Positions 51,444 through 60,417 of a stretch of 64,000 nucleotides of DNA are shown in pieces (positions within the stretch are counted from its first letter, which is position 1; each line of letters starts with the position of its first letter). The notes beneath the pieces were generated by a model. The model had not been told where the DNA came from. It made no database searches and saw only the letters and a program-made list of their open reading frames with translations. The stretch spans positions 372,001-436,000 of the forward strand of contig CP003096.1 of assembly GCA_000233775.1 (NCBI GenBank). Direction: 5' to 3'. This stretch comes from Thermovirga lienii DSM 17291 (GTDB lineage: Bacteria > Synergistota > Synergistia > Synergistales > Thermovirgaceae). A program made the translations under genes and the position numbers.

Positions 51444-52604
51444 ATGCACATATTTGCGGATCTAGTGAAAAACAACGAAATATTTATTTTGGTGTTGACT
51501 ACCGCCATAGGAGTTTTTTTAGGTAAAGTTGCTGTGGGTAAGGTTTCCTTGGGGCTTTCGGGATGCCTTTTCTCAGGATTGATATTCGGAGCCTTGGGAT
51601 TGCAAGTGGGGAAAACATTTTTTTATTGGAATTTGATAATTTTTGTTGTGAGCGTAGGGCTATTGGCAGCGAAGGATGTAATCATCTTTATGAAAAACTA
51701 TGGATTGAAGTTTGCAGCCCTTTCTGTGGCAGTGACCGGTGTTGGAGCAGCCAGCACATGGGTTTTTACCCATTTTGCTGGAGGTTTTGTTGACCCATAC
51801 GTTGCAGCGGGCACATATGTCGGAGCTTTAACTAGTTCTCCAGGTCTTGGGGCGGCACTGGAATCGTCTGCAGGAAATCCAGGAGTGGTAGCAGGCTACA
51901 CTATAGCATATCCATTTGGGGTACTAGCTGTTGTGTTGTTTGTGCAATTGGCTCCTATTTTACTGAAGATTGATATCGAAAAAGAGAGAGCGGACCTAGA
52001 GGAAATGGTTAATTTGCTGAATGACAAAAGAACTGGGGATGATTCAAAGACATATTTAAATGAGTTCAGCATCGCATCTTTCTTGATATGTATTATTGCT
52101 GGAATGTTTGTTGGAAGTATCTTTATTCCTGTTCCATGGATAGGTAAGGTTAGTCTGGGTACTACAGGTGGCGCTTTGCTCGTATCCCTGATCTTTGGAG
52201 CTTTACAGAAGATAGGTCCTTTGGATATGTGCATGGATAGAAAAATTTTGGCCATATTGAGGGATATGTCCCTCGCATTTTTTTTGACTTCCGCCGGATT
52301 GATGGCTGGACCTGCAATAATAGAGATTTTTTTGGAAAGAGGCTTTGTGTTGGTGGGTATAAGCGTGATAACAGCGTTTCTTTCCATATTAACTGGTTAT
52401 TTCTTGGGGCGAAAATTGTGGAAGATTAATTGGATTATTTTAGCCGGAGCTATATGTGGTGCCATGACCAGCACTCCAGGCCTGGGGGCAGCCATTAGCG
52501 CTACGGATAGTGAAGACTGCGCTGCAGGCTATGGTGCGGCTTATCCAGTCGCTTTGTTTTGTATGGTGATTTTCACCACTCTAATTGTTAAGACAGTCAA
52601 CTGA
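51444..52604 (+). CDS. Aspartate:alanine exchanger (AAEx)-family transporter
   Basis: Membrane carrier of 386 residues formed by two homologous halves. Each half has the AAEx-family signature: GTYVGALTSSPGLGAALE in the first and GAICGAMTSTPGLGAAI in the second, separated by a hydrophilic loop (about 178-200). Family members include the aspartate:alanine antiporter AspT and succinate exporters. It lies directly behind the fumarase genes, so C4-dicarboxylate or aspartate exchange is a reasonable inference. The central regulatory TrkA-C domains found in many members are absent, which makes it a short form. Confidence 0.82.
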   Translation: MHIFADLVKNNEIFILVLTTAIGVFLGKVAVGKVSLGLSGCLFSGLIFGALGLQVGKTFFYWNLIIFVVSVGLLAAKDVIIFMKNYGLKFAALSVAVTGVGAASTWVFTHFAGGFVDPYVAAGTYVGALTSSPGLGAALESSAGNPGVVAGYTIAYPFGVLAVVLFVQLAPILLKIDIEKERADLEEMVNLLNDKRTGDDSKTYLNEFSIASFLICIIAGMFVGSIFIPVPWIGKVSLGTTGGALLVSLIFGALQKIGPLDMCMDRKILAILRDMSLAFFLTSAGLMAGPAIIEIFLERGFVLVGISVITAFLSILTGYFLGRKLWKINWIILAGAICGAMTSTPGLGAAISATDSEDCAAGYGAAYPVALFCMVIFTTLIVKTVN

Positions 52605-52637
52605 GGTTGTCTATTGTATAATTTGTAGTCTTTTGTC

Positions 52638-52666
52638 TTGCAATTCTAAGAAAATGCTTGCATTAT
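52638..52666 (+). promoter_or_regulatory. Candidate promoter for the methylmalonyl-CoA operon
   Basis: TTGCAA (52638-52643), a 17-base spacer and CATTAT (52661-52666) in the AT-rich 157-base gap before the mutase gene; each box matches four of six consensus bases. No other regulatory element is recognised in the gap. Confidence 0.35.
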
Positions 52667-52761
52667 TTGGTCTTATGATAAATAATGTTGCGAGATTGAA
52701 TATCCCTTCACTATATGTATGAAGGAGACAGAACGCTTAAGAAGGAAAGGGGCGTCCTGAA

Positions 52762-54444
52762 GTGTTTGATAAGGAAGAACTTGAAAAGATCAAGGAAGGT
52801 ACCAAAAAGTACGACGAGAAGGTTCAAAAGAGCCTTCAGAAGTTCCCTGAGCGGAAGGGCGAGTTCAAGACCGGAGGAGGTCTTCCACTAGAGAGGCTTT
52901 ACACGCCTGCTCACCTGGAAGGCCGAAGCTATGTTGAGGATCTTGGATTCCCTGGTGAGTATCCTTACACCAGAGGTGTACAGCCCACCATGTACCGCGG
53001 CAGATTCTGGACGATGCGCCAGTACGCTGGTTTTGCTACCGCTGCAGAATCCAATGCCCGTTACAGATATCTTCTGGAGCAGGGCCAGACGGGTCTTTCC
53101 GTAGCTTTCGACCTGCCTACCCAGATAGGGTATGACTCGGATCATCCCATGGCCCAGGGCGAGGTGGGTAAGGTTGGGGTCGCCATAGACAGCTTGGCTG
53201 ATATGGAAGTGCTCTTCGACGGGATTCCTCTGGACAAGGTTTCCACGTCCATGACCATCAATGCTCCGGCATCAGTGCTTCTTTCCATGTACATAGCTGT
53301 CGGGGAGAAGCAGGGAGTATCGGCGGATAAGCTGTCTGGTACCATCCAGAACGACATTTTGAAAGAGTACATTGCTAGGGGTACTTACATTTTCCCACCT
53401 AAACCTTCCATGAGGTTGATAACCGACATATTCGAATTCTGCAGCACCCACGTTCCCAAATGGAACACCATATCTATTTCTGGCTATCACATAAGAGAGG
53501 CCGGCGCGACTGCTGTTCAGGAAGTGGCCTTCACGTTGGCTGACGGCCTTGCATATGTTGAGGCTGCCGTATCCAAGGGGCTTGACCCCAACGTGTTCGG
53601 TAGGAGGCTTTCGTTCTTCTTCAACGCTCACAACGACTTCATCGAGGAAATAGCCAAGTTCAGGGCAGCTAGAAGGCTTTGGGCCAAGCTAATGAAGGAA
53701 AGGTTTGGAGTAACCGATCCAAAAGCCCTTATGCTCCGTTTCCACACCCAGACTGCTGGCAGCACGCTGACAGCTCAGCAGCCAGAGAACAACATAGTGC
53801 GCGTGGCCATTCAGGCCTTGGCTGCAGTCTTGGGAGGAACTCAGTCCTTGCATACCAACAGTTTCGACGAGGCGTTGGCCCTACCCACTGAAAAGAGCGT
53901 AAGTATAGCCTTGAGAACCCAGCAGATAATCGCCTACGAGTCTGGCGTAGCCAACACGGTGGATCCGTTGGCGGGGAGCTATGCCATAGAGAGCCTGACC
54001 AACGAGATAGAAAGACAGGCGCTGGAGTACATAAACAAGATCGACGAAATGGGTGGCATGCTGAGGGCCATAGAAAATGGTTACGTCCAGCAGCAGATCC
54101 AGGATGCAGCCTACAACTACCAGAAGGCCGTTGAAAGCGGAGAGGCTGTAGTCGTTGGAGTCAACCGCTTTACCGTGGACGAACAGGGCGAAAAGAGAGA
54201 ACTTTTGAAAGTAGACCCCAAGGTTGGAGAGAACCAGGTAAAGGCCCTGCAGGAAATGAAGAGCAGAAGAGACGGAGAGGCCGTAAGGCGTGCTCTTGAA
54301 GTGGTCAGGGAGACTGCCCGCGATGAAAGCCGAAACCTCATGCCCGCTATCATTGAGGCTGTAAAGGTTTACGCCACCGAGGGTGAGATCTGTGGCGTTC
54401 TCCGCGAGGAGTTTGGCGAGTATCAGGAAAATATAGTTCTGTAG
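52762..54444 (+). CDS. Methylmalonyl-CoA mutase, catalytic (large) subunit
   Basis: Coenzyme B12-dependent mutase catalytic part, 560 residues, interconverting succinyl-CoA and (R)-methylmalonyl-CoA. Substrate-channel motifs are clear: [58 protein letters not shown] and [19 protein letters not shown]. The [10 protein letters not shown] region fits a methylmalonyl-CoA mutase rather than an isobutyryl-CoA mutase, though this is a judgement by eye. The B12-binding domain is a separate gene 34 bases downstream, as in archaea and many anaerobes. The start is a GTG. No chaperone meaB/argK gene is next to it. Confidence 0.93.
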   Translation: MFDKEELEKIKEGTKKYDEKVQKSLQKFPERKGEFKTGGGLPLERLYTPAHLEGRSYVEDLGFPGEYPYTRGVQPTMYRGRFWTMRQYAGFATAAESNARYRYLLEQGQTGLSVAFDLPTQIGYDSDHPMAQGEVGKVGVAIDSLADMEVLFDGIPLDKVSTSMTINAPASVLLSMYIAVGEKQGVSADKLSGTIQNDILKEYIARGTYIFPPKPSMRLITDIFEFCSTHVPKWNTISISGYHIREAGATAVQEVAFTLADGLAYVEAAVSKGLDPNVFGRRLSFFFNAHNDFIEEIAKFRAARRLWAKLMKERFGVTDPKALMLRFHTQTAGSTLTAQQPENNIVRVAIQALAAVLGGTQSLHTNSFDEALALPTEKSVSIALRTQQIIAYESGVANTVDPLAGSYAIESLTNEIERQALEYINKIDEMGGMLRAIENGYVQQQIQDAAYNYQKAVESGEAVVVGVNRFTVDEQGEKRELLKVDPKVGENQVKALQEMKSRRDGEAVRRALEVVRETARDESRNLMPAIIEAVKVYATEGEICGVLREEFGEYQENIVL

Positions 54445-54478
54445 GATTACAAGAAGTGATACGGGAGGTGCGACGGTG

Positions 54479-54889
54479 ATGTCGGAACGAAAAATCAGAG
54501 TGGTAGTCGCAAAGCCTGGTCTCGATGGCCATGACAGGGGAGCCAAAGTTGTGGCCCGGGCACTTCGGGATGCGGGCATGGAGGTAATATACACAGGCCT
54601 CAGGCAAACTCCAGAAAGTATAGTGGAAACGGCCATTCAGGAGGACGCAGACGCCATAGGGGTCAGCATCTTGAGCGGTGCTCATGAGCACTACTTCAGG
54701 GAAATAATAAAGCTCCTTAAAGAAAAAAATGCAGAAGACATAATAGTCTTTGGCGGAGGAGTTATACCCGAAGACGATGTTCCCGCTCTTCTTGAGATGG
54801 GGGTTGGAGCTATTTTCGGACCTGGAACTCCAACCAAGACTTGCATAGAGTGGCTGGAAAAGGCGGTCGCCGAGAAGCGGAAAAAATAA
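54479..54889 (+). CDS. Methylmalonyl-CoA mutase, B12-binding (small) subunit
   Basis: A 136-residue cobalamin-binding domain that completes the mutase. The base-off B12 motif DGHDRGAK supplies the cobalt-ligating histidine, followed by the SILSGAHEH and GGGVIPEDD loops. An in-frame GTG lies just before the ATG at 54479; GGGAGGTG is placed well for either. It works with the preceding gene product as a heteromer. Confidence 0.94.
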   Translation: MSERKIRVVVAKPGLDGHDRGAKVVARALRDAGMEVIYTGLRQTPESIVETAIQEDADAIGVSILSGAHEHYFREIIKLLKEKNAEDIIVFGGGVIPEDDVPALLEMGVGAIFGPGTPTKTCIEWLEKAVAEKRKK

Positions 54890-54908
54890 ATATCAGAAAA
54901 CACGTAAA

Positions 54909-55006
54909 CAGTTGTTGAGTTTGTCAACTGGTGCCATAGAACCTTTTAAAATTTCCATCAGAATTTTGAACGCAGGTCATGCATTAAGGTAAGATGTATG
55001 ACCTGC
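54909..55006 (+). repeat. Two intergenic hairpins between the mutase and epimerase genes
   Basis: CAGTTG (54909-54914) can pair with CAACTG (54925-54930). Further on, GCAGGTCAT (54972-54980) pairs with ATGACCTGC (54998-55006), a nine-base stem followed by ATTTT and then the epimerase ribosome-binding site. The second could act as a weak terminator or an mRNA-processing site that adjusts downstream expression. No B12 riboswitch features are seen. Confidence 0.5.
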
Positions 55007-55027
55007 ATTTTAAGGAGGTTAAGCAGT

Positions 55028-55432
55028 ATGAAACCTGTTGTGGTGGACCATATCGGCATAGCGGTAAAGAGCATCGAGGAGGCTTTGAAGTTTTGGGAAG
55101 CTACCTTGGGCATCAAGTGTGAAGGTGTAGAGGAAGTGCAGGAGCAAAAGGTAAAAACGGCTTTCTTGCCCATAAAGGACACGGAAGTTGAGCTCTTGGA
55201 GGCCACTGACGAGGATAGCCCCGTAGCCAAGTTCATAGAGAAAAAGGGCGAGGGTATCCATCATATAGCCATAAGAGTGGAAAATCTTGAGGAGGCGCTG
55301 GAAGAACTGAAGCAGAAAGGCGTACGCCTCATAGACGAAAAGCCTAGGTACGGGGCTGGAGGGGCTCGTATAGCCTTTGTTCACCCCAAGTCGACTGGCG
55401 GCGTTCTCCTTGAACTCAGTGAAAGAAACTGA
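55028..55432 (+). CDS. mce: Methylmalonyl-CoA epimerase
   Basis: Vicinal-oxygen-chelate-fold enzyme of 134 residues that interconverts (R)- and (S)-methylmalonyl-CoA, needed because mutase and decarboxylase use opposite epimers. Metal-binding residues lie in [25 protein letters not shown] and the C-terminal [16 protein letters not shown] is placed nine bases before the ATG at 55028. The gene sits between the mutase and decarboxylase genes, matching its metabolic place. Confidence 0.94.
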   Translation: MKPVVVDHIGIAVKSIEEALKFWEATLGIKCEGVEEVQEQKVKTAFLPIKDTEVELLEATDEDSPVAKFIEKKGEGIHHIAIRVENLEEALEELKQKGVRLIDEKPRYGAGGARIAFVHPKSTGGVLLELSERN

Positions 55433-55471
55433 GGCAAGGAATTATCGGCATAAAGTTAAGGGGGAAGCAAA

Positions 55472-57031
55472 ATGAGTGAGCGTAACATCGGAGAGTTGTG
55501 TGAAGAACTTCTGAGACGCAGGGAAGAAGCCCGAAGTGGTGGTGGTGCCAAGGCTATCGAAAAGCAGCATCAAAAGGGCAAGCTTACGGCTCGCGAGAGG
55601 ATCGACAAGCTGCTGGATCCAGGAAGCTTCGTGGAGATCGATGAGTTCGTGGAGCACAGGTGCACAAACTTCGGGATGGAAAAGAAGGTCTATCCCGGCG
55701 ATGGTGTTGTCACAGGGTACGGAACCATCGATGGCCGCTTGGTTTACGTTTTCAGCCAGGACTTCACCGTCATGGGTGGTTCTTTGGGAGAAATGCACGC
55801 CAAAAAGATATGCAAGGTTATGGACCTTGCGGTGACCAATGGTGCTCCAGTAATAGGCTTGAATGATTCTGGCGGTGCACGCATACAGGAGGCTGTGGAT
55901 AGCTTGTCAGGTTACGGCAACATTTTCTTCCGTAACACCCTTGCCAGCGGTGTCGTTCCTCAGCTTTCAGCCATACTGGGACCGACGGCCGGTGGTGCGG
56001 TATACAGCCCGGCTCTGACAGACTTCATATTCATGGTGGACAAGATAGGGATAATGCACATAACTGGCCCCGCCGTTATCAAGGCTGTTACCGGCGAGGA
56101 CGTAACGAGCGAGCAGATAGGTGGAGCCAGAGCCCACAACCAGATTTCCGGTAACGCCCATTTCTTCGCTGCCAATGAGGAAGAGTGCTTCGCGCAGATA
56201 CGCAAACTTCTTTCCTACCTTCCCAGCAACAACATGGAAGAGCCTCCATTCGTTGAGACCGATGACCCTGTAGATAGGACCGAAATGGCCCTTCGTGACA
56301 TAGTTCCCACCAACCCCAACAAGGGATACAAGGTGCAGGACGTCATAGAGAAGATCGTTGACAACGGTGAGTTTTTCGAAGTTCAGCCCATGTGGGCAAG
56401 GAACATCGTAACTGGCTTTGCTCGTGTAGGCGGCTATGTGATAGGCATCATCGCAAACCAGGCCGCAGTGATGGCTGGATGCTTGGATATAGATGCCTCC
56501 GATAAGGCCAGCAGGTTCATCCGCTACTGCGATGCCTTTAACATTCCTATCGTAACCTTTGTTGACGTGCCTGGATATCTCCCAGGAAAGGCCCAGGAGC
56601 TTGGTGGAATCATAAGACACGGTGCAAAGCTCCTTTATGCTTACAGTGAGGCCACGGTGCCTCTTATTACCCTGGTTCTGAGAAAGGCGTACGGTGGCGC
56701 CTACCTTGGCATGTGCAGCAAGGACCTTGGGGCGGACGTGGTATTGGCATGGCCCCAGGCCGAGATAGCAGTTATGGGTGCAGAGGGCGCAGCCAACATC
56801 ATCTTCCGCAAAGAGATAGAATCTGCTGAAGATCCTCAGGCCGAGAGGGCCAAGAAGATAGAGGAATACAGGGCTGCTTTCGCCACGCCATATCAGGCTG
56901 CCAAGAGAGGTTTCGTGGATCGCGTGATTCTGCCTGAGGAGACGAGGTTGGAGATTTACAATGCACTCGTCCAGACGGAAGGCAAGCGGGCTCTGAGACC
57001 TCGTAGGAAGCACGGCGTAATGCCTCATTAG
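55472..57031 (+). CDS. mmdA: Methylmalonyl-CoA decarboxylase alpha subunit (carboxyltransferase)
   Basis: Carboxyltransferase of 519 residues that moves CO2 from (S)-methylmalonyl-CoA to the biotin carrier, giving propionyl-CoA. Two crotonase-like halves have oxyanion holes in GLNDSGGARIQEAVDSLSG and TFVDVPGYLPG, and the conserved KAYGGAYLGMCSKDLGAD. It could also serve in a propionyl-CoA carboxylase, but the delta, gamma and beta genes downstream identify the Na+-pumping decarboxylase. It starts with AAGGGGGAAGC upstream. Confidence 0.93.
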   Translation: MSERNIGELCEELLRRREEARSGGGAKAIEKQHQKGKLTARERIDKLLDPGSFVEIDEFVEHRCTNFGMEKKVYPGDGVVTGYGTIDGRLVYVFSQDFTVMGGSLGEMHAKKICKVMDLAVTNGAPVIGLNDSGGARIQEAVDSLSGYGNIFFRNTLASGVVPQLSAILGPTAGGAVYSPALTDFIFMVDKIGIMHITGPAVIKAVTGEDVTSEQIGGARAHNQISGNAHFFAANEEECFAQIRKLLSYLPSNNMEEPPFVETDDPVDRTEMALRDIVPTNPNKGYKVQDVIEKIVDNGEFFEVQPMWARNIVTGFARVGGYVIGIIANQAAVMAGCLDIDASDKASRFIRYCDAFNIPIVTFVDVPGYLPGKAQELGGIIRHGAKLLYAYSEATVPLITLVLRKAYGGAYLGMCSKDLGADVVLAWPQAEIAVMGAEGAANIIFRKEIESAEDPQAERAKKIEEYRAAFATPYQAAKRGFVDRVILPEETRLEIYNALVQTEGKRALRPRRKHGVMPH

Positions 57032-57043
57032 GGAGGTTTCAAT

Positions 57044-57454
57044 ATGGGGATGACAACTTTTGCTGAGAGATTTTCTCAAGGAACAAGCGGTGCAGTTGCC
57101 CTGGCTATGATTGCGTTCTCAGTGGTCTTTCTTGTACTCATGGGATTGACCCTGGTCATATATGCAGTTAGGTTCATAGCGGCAGGGAACAAGAAAGAAC
57201 AGCCCGCTGGCAAGGGAGGAGGGGCTGTAAAGACGGCCACCTCTGCTCCTTCTGCTCCGGTGGCCCCAAAGGTAGCCCAGGTTGCCGCCAAGGATGAAGA
57301 GATAGCGGCCGTGATAGCAGCGGCTATAGCGGCCTCATGTGGCGGCGTGGTTACCTCCATACGCAGGGCCGCTCCCGTTAGTACGGGGCGCATGAAAGCT
57401 GCCAAGGCTTGGAAGCTTGCAGCAAGGATGGAACTTTCCGAAGGCCTGGAATAA
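57044..57454 (+). CDS. mmdD: Methylmalonyl-CoA decarboxylase delta subunit (OadG-like)
   Basis: Small membrane subunit of 136 residues with one strong helix near the N-terminus (AMIAFSVVFLVLMGLTLVIYAV), an Ala/Pro-rich linker and a C-terminal segment (EEIAAVIAAAIAA...SWKLAARMEL-like). This helix-linker-tail layout is typical of OadG/MmdD, which holds the complex together at the membrane. It lies between mmdA and the biotin carrier gene. Confidence 0.87.
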   Translation: MGMTTFAERFSQGTSGAVALAMIAFSVVFLVLMGLTLVIYAVRFIAAGNKKEQPAGKGGGAVKTATSAPSAPVAPKVAQVAAKDEEIAAVIAAAIAASCGGVVTSIRRAAPVSTGRMKAAKAWKLAARMELSEGLE

Positions 57455-57515
57455 CCCAAAATTGACAGAAGTAATTACTAGAAAATTTTTTAAAAGTCGA
57501 TAAGGAGGAGAAACA

Positions 57516-57923
57516 ATGGCACGCAAATACAGGATCACGGTTAATGGTACAAGTTACGAGGTGGAAGTGGAGGAACTTCAAGCAGCAGCTGCGCCAGCGC
57601 CTGCTGCCGCTCCTGCGGCGAGCAAACCTGCTGCGCCAGCACCAGCTCCAGCTCCCGCGCCAACGCCAGCACCGGCGCCTGCGGCCGCTCCAGCATCCGC
57701 ACCAGCAGGCGGTGAGGTTGTTGAGGCTCCCATGCCCGGTAAAGTCCTAAAGGTGGCAGTGAGCGTTGGGGCTCAGGTGAACAGCGGGGATGTTCTCCTT
57801 ATTTTGGAAGCCATGAAAATGGAAAACGAAATCCAGGCGCCAGTATCCGGCACTGTCAAAGAGGTGCGAGTAAAAGACGGCGATTCAGTCAATACCGGTG
57901 ACGTGCTCGTAGTTTTGGGCTAG
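57516..57923 (+). CDS. mmdC: Methylmalonyl-CoA decarboxylase gamma subunit (biotin carrier)
   Basis: Biotinyl carrier of 135 residues. A short N-terminal domain ([19 protein letters not shown]) is followed by a flexible Ala/Pro linker of about 45 residues and a biotinyl domain with the modified lysine in EAMKMENEI. The linker lets biotin move between the carboxyltransferase and the membrane beta subunit. GGAGGAG precedes the ATG. Confidence 0.94.
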   Translation: MARKYRITVNGTSYEVEVEELQAAAAPAPAAAPAASKPAAPAPAPAPAPTPAPAPAAAPASAPAGGEVVEAPMPGKVLKVAVSVGAQVNSGDVLLILEAMKMENEIQAPVSGTVKEVRVKDGDSVNTGDVLVVLG

Positions 57924-57947
57924 TCCAGCTTGAAAGGGTGAGAGGCC

Positions 57948-59072
57948 ATGGAACTGTATTTTAAGGCCTTGTCGACTATCCTGACCCAGTCAGGATTTGC
58001 AGGGTTGACCTTAGGTAACATAATAATGCTGATAGTGGCTTTCGTGCTGCTTTACCTTGCCATAGCAAAGGGATTTGAGCCCCTTCTTCTGGTCCCTATT
58101 GCTACCGGCTGTCTGCTCGTCAATTTGCCGTTATCGGGAATAATGGATGAAGGCGGATTTTTGAGATACGTCTTCTTTGGTACAGAGCACGAAATATACC
58201 CGGTCATAATATTCATGGGTATTGGTGCATTGACGGACTTTTCGCCCCTCTTGGCGAATCCCATAACCTTTTTGCTGGGGGCTGCTGCCCAGTTGGGAGT
58301 TTTCATAGCTCTTTTCGGAGCTTTGATGCTCGGATTTACCGTGCAGGAGGCAGCATCTATAGCCATCATAGGCGGTGCTGATGGTCCGACCTCCATATAC
58401 CTTACGATGAAGCTGGCCCCCCAGATTCTAGGAGCTGTGGCAGTTGCAGCTTACAGCTACATGTCGTTGGTTCCTCTAATTCAGCCTCCTGTAATAAAGC
58501 TTCTTACTACTAAGAAGGACAGGGCTATAAGGATGGACAGCCTTCGCCCAGTGAGCAAGAGGGAGAGAGTCCTTTTCCCAATTATTTGTACCATCGCTGC
58601 AGGGCTTATCCTTCCAGCTTCGGTACCCCTGATAGGTGTTCTCATGTTCGGTAACTTGCTTAGAGAGTGCGGGGTAACAGAAAGGCTCAGCCATGCAGCC
58701 CAGAACGAGATACTGAACGCAACGACTATATTCCTGGGACTTACGGTGGGTGCTACAATGCAGGCTGACTCGTTCCTTACCATAGGCACTATAAAGATCA
58801 TATTCCTTGGGCTTGTGGCCTTCATCTTCTCAACTGCCGGAGGTGTTCTCTTCGGCCAGCTTATGAAGATCCTTTCTGGAGGCAAGATCAACCCGATGAT
58901 AGGTGCTGCAGGGGTTTCTGCTGTTCCCATGGCGGCAAGGGTCGTTCAGCGCGTAAGCGCTCAGGAAAATCCTTCGAACTTCCTGCTGATGCACGCCATG
59001 GGCCCAAATGTGGCAGGAGTTATAGGAACGGCAGTTGCAGCAGGTGCTATGCTCACGCTCTTGAGCAACTAG
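57948..59072 (+). CDS. mmdB: Methylmalonyl-CoA decarboxylase beta subunit (Na+ pump)
   Basis: Membrane subunit of 374 residues that decarboxylates carboxybiotin and exports Na+ across the cytoplasmic membrane. Conserved blocks include GALTDFSPLLANP (with the essential aspartate), SIAIIGGADGPTSIYL and GAAGVSAVPMAARVV. It is the last gene of the operon and ends at a strong terminator. With the upstream genes it turns succinyl-CoA breakdown into a sodium gradient. Confidence 0.94.
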   Translation: MELYFKALSTILTQSGFAGLTLGNIIMLIVAFVLLYLAIAKGFEPLLLVPIATGCLLVNLPLSGIMDEGGFLRYVFFGTEHEIYPVIIFMGIGALTDFSPLLANPITFLLGAAAQLGVFIALFGALMLGFTVQEAASIAIIGGADGPTSIYLTMKLAPQILGAVAVAAYSYMSLVPLIQPPVIKLLTTKKDRAIRMDSLRPVSKRERVLFPIICTIAAGLILPASVPLIGVLMFGNLLRECGVTERLSHAAQNEILNATTIFLGLTVGATMQADSFLTIGTIKIIFLGLVAFIFSTAGGVLFGQLMKILSGGKINPMIGAAGVSAVPMAARVVQRVSAQENPSNFLLMHAMGPNVAGVIGTAVAAGAMLTLLSN

Positions 59073-59092
59073 ATAGCGTCCTTGCGATTAAG

Positions 59093-59135
59093 AAAATAAA
59101 GCAGGCGAGGAATATCCCATCGCCTGCTTTATTTT
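59093..59135. terminator. Bidirectional intrinsic terminator after mmdB
   Basis: A perfect 16-base-pair stem, AAAATAAAGCAGGCGA (59093-59108) with TCGCCTGCTTTATTTT (59120-59135), ending in T-rich sequence on both strands. It separates the decarboxylase operon from the convergent methyltransferase gene. Confidence 0.9.
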
Positions 59136-59137
59136 AT

Positions 59138-59737
59138 TCAGGGTTTTTGAAGAATCAAAAGATACATGGTGTCGTCGTCTTGGGTCTTCAATACGGAAAA
59201 CATTTCTTCAGAAGCCCACTGGGCTACGGTCTCAGCACAGTCCAGAAGGTGATTGTTTATTGGAGATGGAAGAGCTTTATGAATTGAATTGATTTTTTCT
59301 CTGCTCTGAGAGTGAAACACGAAGGCCATCCCTTTTGGGACAAGGACCCGAAACCACTCTTTTAAGCATGCTCGTTTGTCTTCCAAGTGGGGAAAACAGG
59401 AAAATACAGTTATCAAGTCAATGCTTTCGTCTTCAATAGGTATGTTTTCGCTGAAGGCCTTAATTAGCTTTATCCTGGGATCATTGAACTTGGCAGAAGC
59501 CACTTCAAGCATCTTGGCTGATGGATCCAGGCCCCAGAGGGTACCATTCTCTTGCAGGCGCTCCAAGAGCAGGGGAAATAAAGTTCCTGTACCACAACCG
59601 ATGTCCAGGATGGATTTGAAAGGGCCTGTGGGGCTTTGGACTTCCTGTAGGATGTTTTTAATCAACCTGTAGTCAACTTGTATTTTCTTGTCCCAGCTTG
59701 GGGCTATAGCATCAAAGTAACTAACCACATTATCCAA
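59138..59737 (-). CDS. Class I SAM-dependent methyltransferase
   Basis: A 199-residue methyltransferase. Motif I is SILDIGCGTGTLFP, an acidic residue for the SAM ribose follows in LWGLDPSAKMLEVA, and the motif II/III region is IDLITVFSCFPHLEDK. It begins with VVSYFDAIAPSWDK, a start seen in UbiE-like and metabolite methyltransferases. The start overlaps the stop of the ECF S-component gene by eight bases, so the two are coupled and may handle the same compound. The methyl acceptor is unknown. Confidence 0.85.
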   Translation of the reverse strand: MDNVVSYFDAIAPSWDKKIQVDYRLIKNILQEVQSPTGPFKSILDIGCGTGTLFPLLLERLQENGTLWGLDPSAKMLEVASAKFNDPRIKLIKAFSENIPIEDESIDLITVFSCFPHLEDKRACLKEWFRVLVPKGMAFVFHSQSREKINSIHKALPSPINNHLLDCAETVAQWASEEMFSVLKTQDDDTMYLLILQKP

Positions 59738-60266
59738 CTTTTTCGTGCTCCCTTCCTTGGATGTAGATGGTTGCGCGTTCCAGAGCGAAGGTCAAAGGCG
59801 GCAAAACTAAAATTTGCATTATAACGCCAGGCAATCCAGCCACTAAAGAGGTAGTGAAGGGGAACAAAAGCGGGAATCTAGGTAGTCCGAAGAGGGGCAA
59901 AAGCCCCCAACCTACGATCCCAGTAACAGTTCTGCCTGCCGTCATGGCTAGCACCATGGAGATGTATATGTTCATGCCCTTTTCTCTGGTTTTGCCGGAG
60001 ACGTATCCGTATGTCCCAAGTTCAAAAATCATAAGTTGTGCTATTGGGGGCACCATGGGAGGCATTCCTGTGAGCAAGGAGGATAGCAATGGAGTGAGTG
60101 TTCCAACTAGCAATCCCTCACGGGAGCCCAGAAGCAATCCAGCCAAGAAAACCGGGATGTGCATGGGCAGGAATATTTTCCCAAGACCGAACAGGTGGAA
60201 GAGCATGGGCAACAAAATCCCCAACGCTACAAAAAGGGAACAGCCAGTCAGCTTGCGGGTAGCCAT
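59730..60266 (-). CDS. ECF transporter S component, substrate unknown
   Basis: Six-helix membrane protein of 178 residues resembling ECF-type vitamin-capture subunits (LFHLFGLGKIFLPMHIPVFLAGLLLG, then GLLVGTLTPLLSSLLTGMPPM). The N-terminal part lacks the features that would identify a thiamine, riboflavin or biotin subunit. The ATG at 60266 is nine bases after AAAGGAG. Coupling to a methyltransferase gene hints at a precursor that is methylated after uptake. An extended -10 promoter lies just upstream. Confidence 0.78.
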   Translation of the reverse strand: MATRKLTGCSLFVALGILLPMLFHLFGLGKIFLPMHIPVFLAGLLLGSREGLLVGTLTPLLSSLLTGMPPMVPPIAQLMIFELGTYGYVSGKTREKGMNIYISMVLAMTAGRTVTGIVGWGLLPLFGLPRFPLLFPFTTSLVAGLPGVIMQILVLPPLTFALERATIYIQGREHEKVG

Positions 60267-60297
60267 TGTAGGTGCTCCTTTCATACTTTTTTGTTAA

Positions 60298-60326
60298 TTA
60301 GTAACACTCATGAAGGGAATAGTCAA
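60298..60326 (-). promoter_or_regulatory. Promoter of the ECF S component-methyltransferase operon
   Basis: On the minus strand TTGACT (60326-60321), a 17-base spacer and TACTAA (60303-60298) preceded by TGT, an extended -10. Start near 60291, about 25 bases before the gene. Confidence 0.5.
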
Positions 60327-60417
60327 GACAAAAGGATAAATCAGCCTACCGTAAATATGTCCTAGAGGTTAATATAATGAGGTGTTGGTGAGTCAATAAG
60401 CCTGGGGGGAATGTTAG

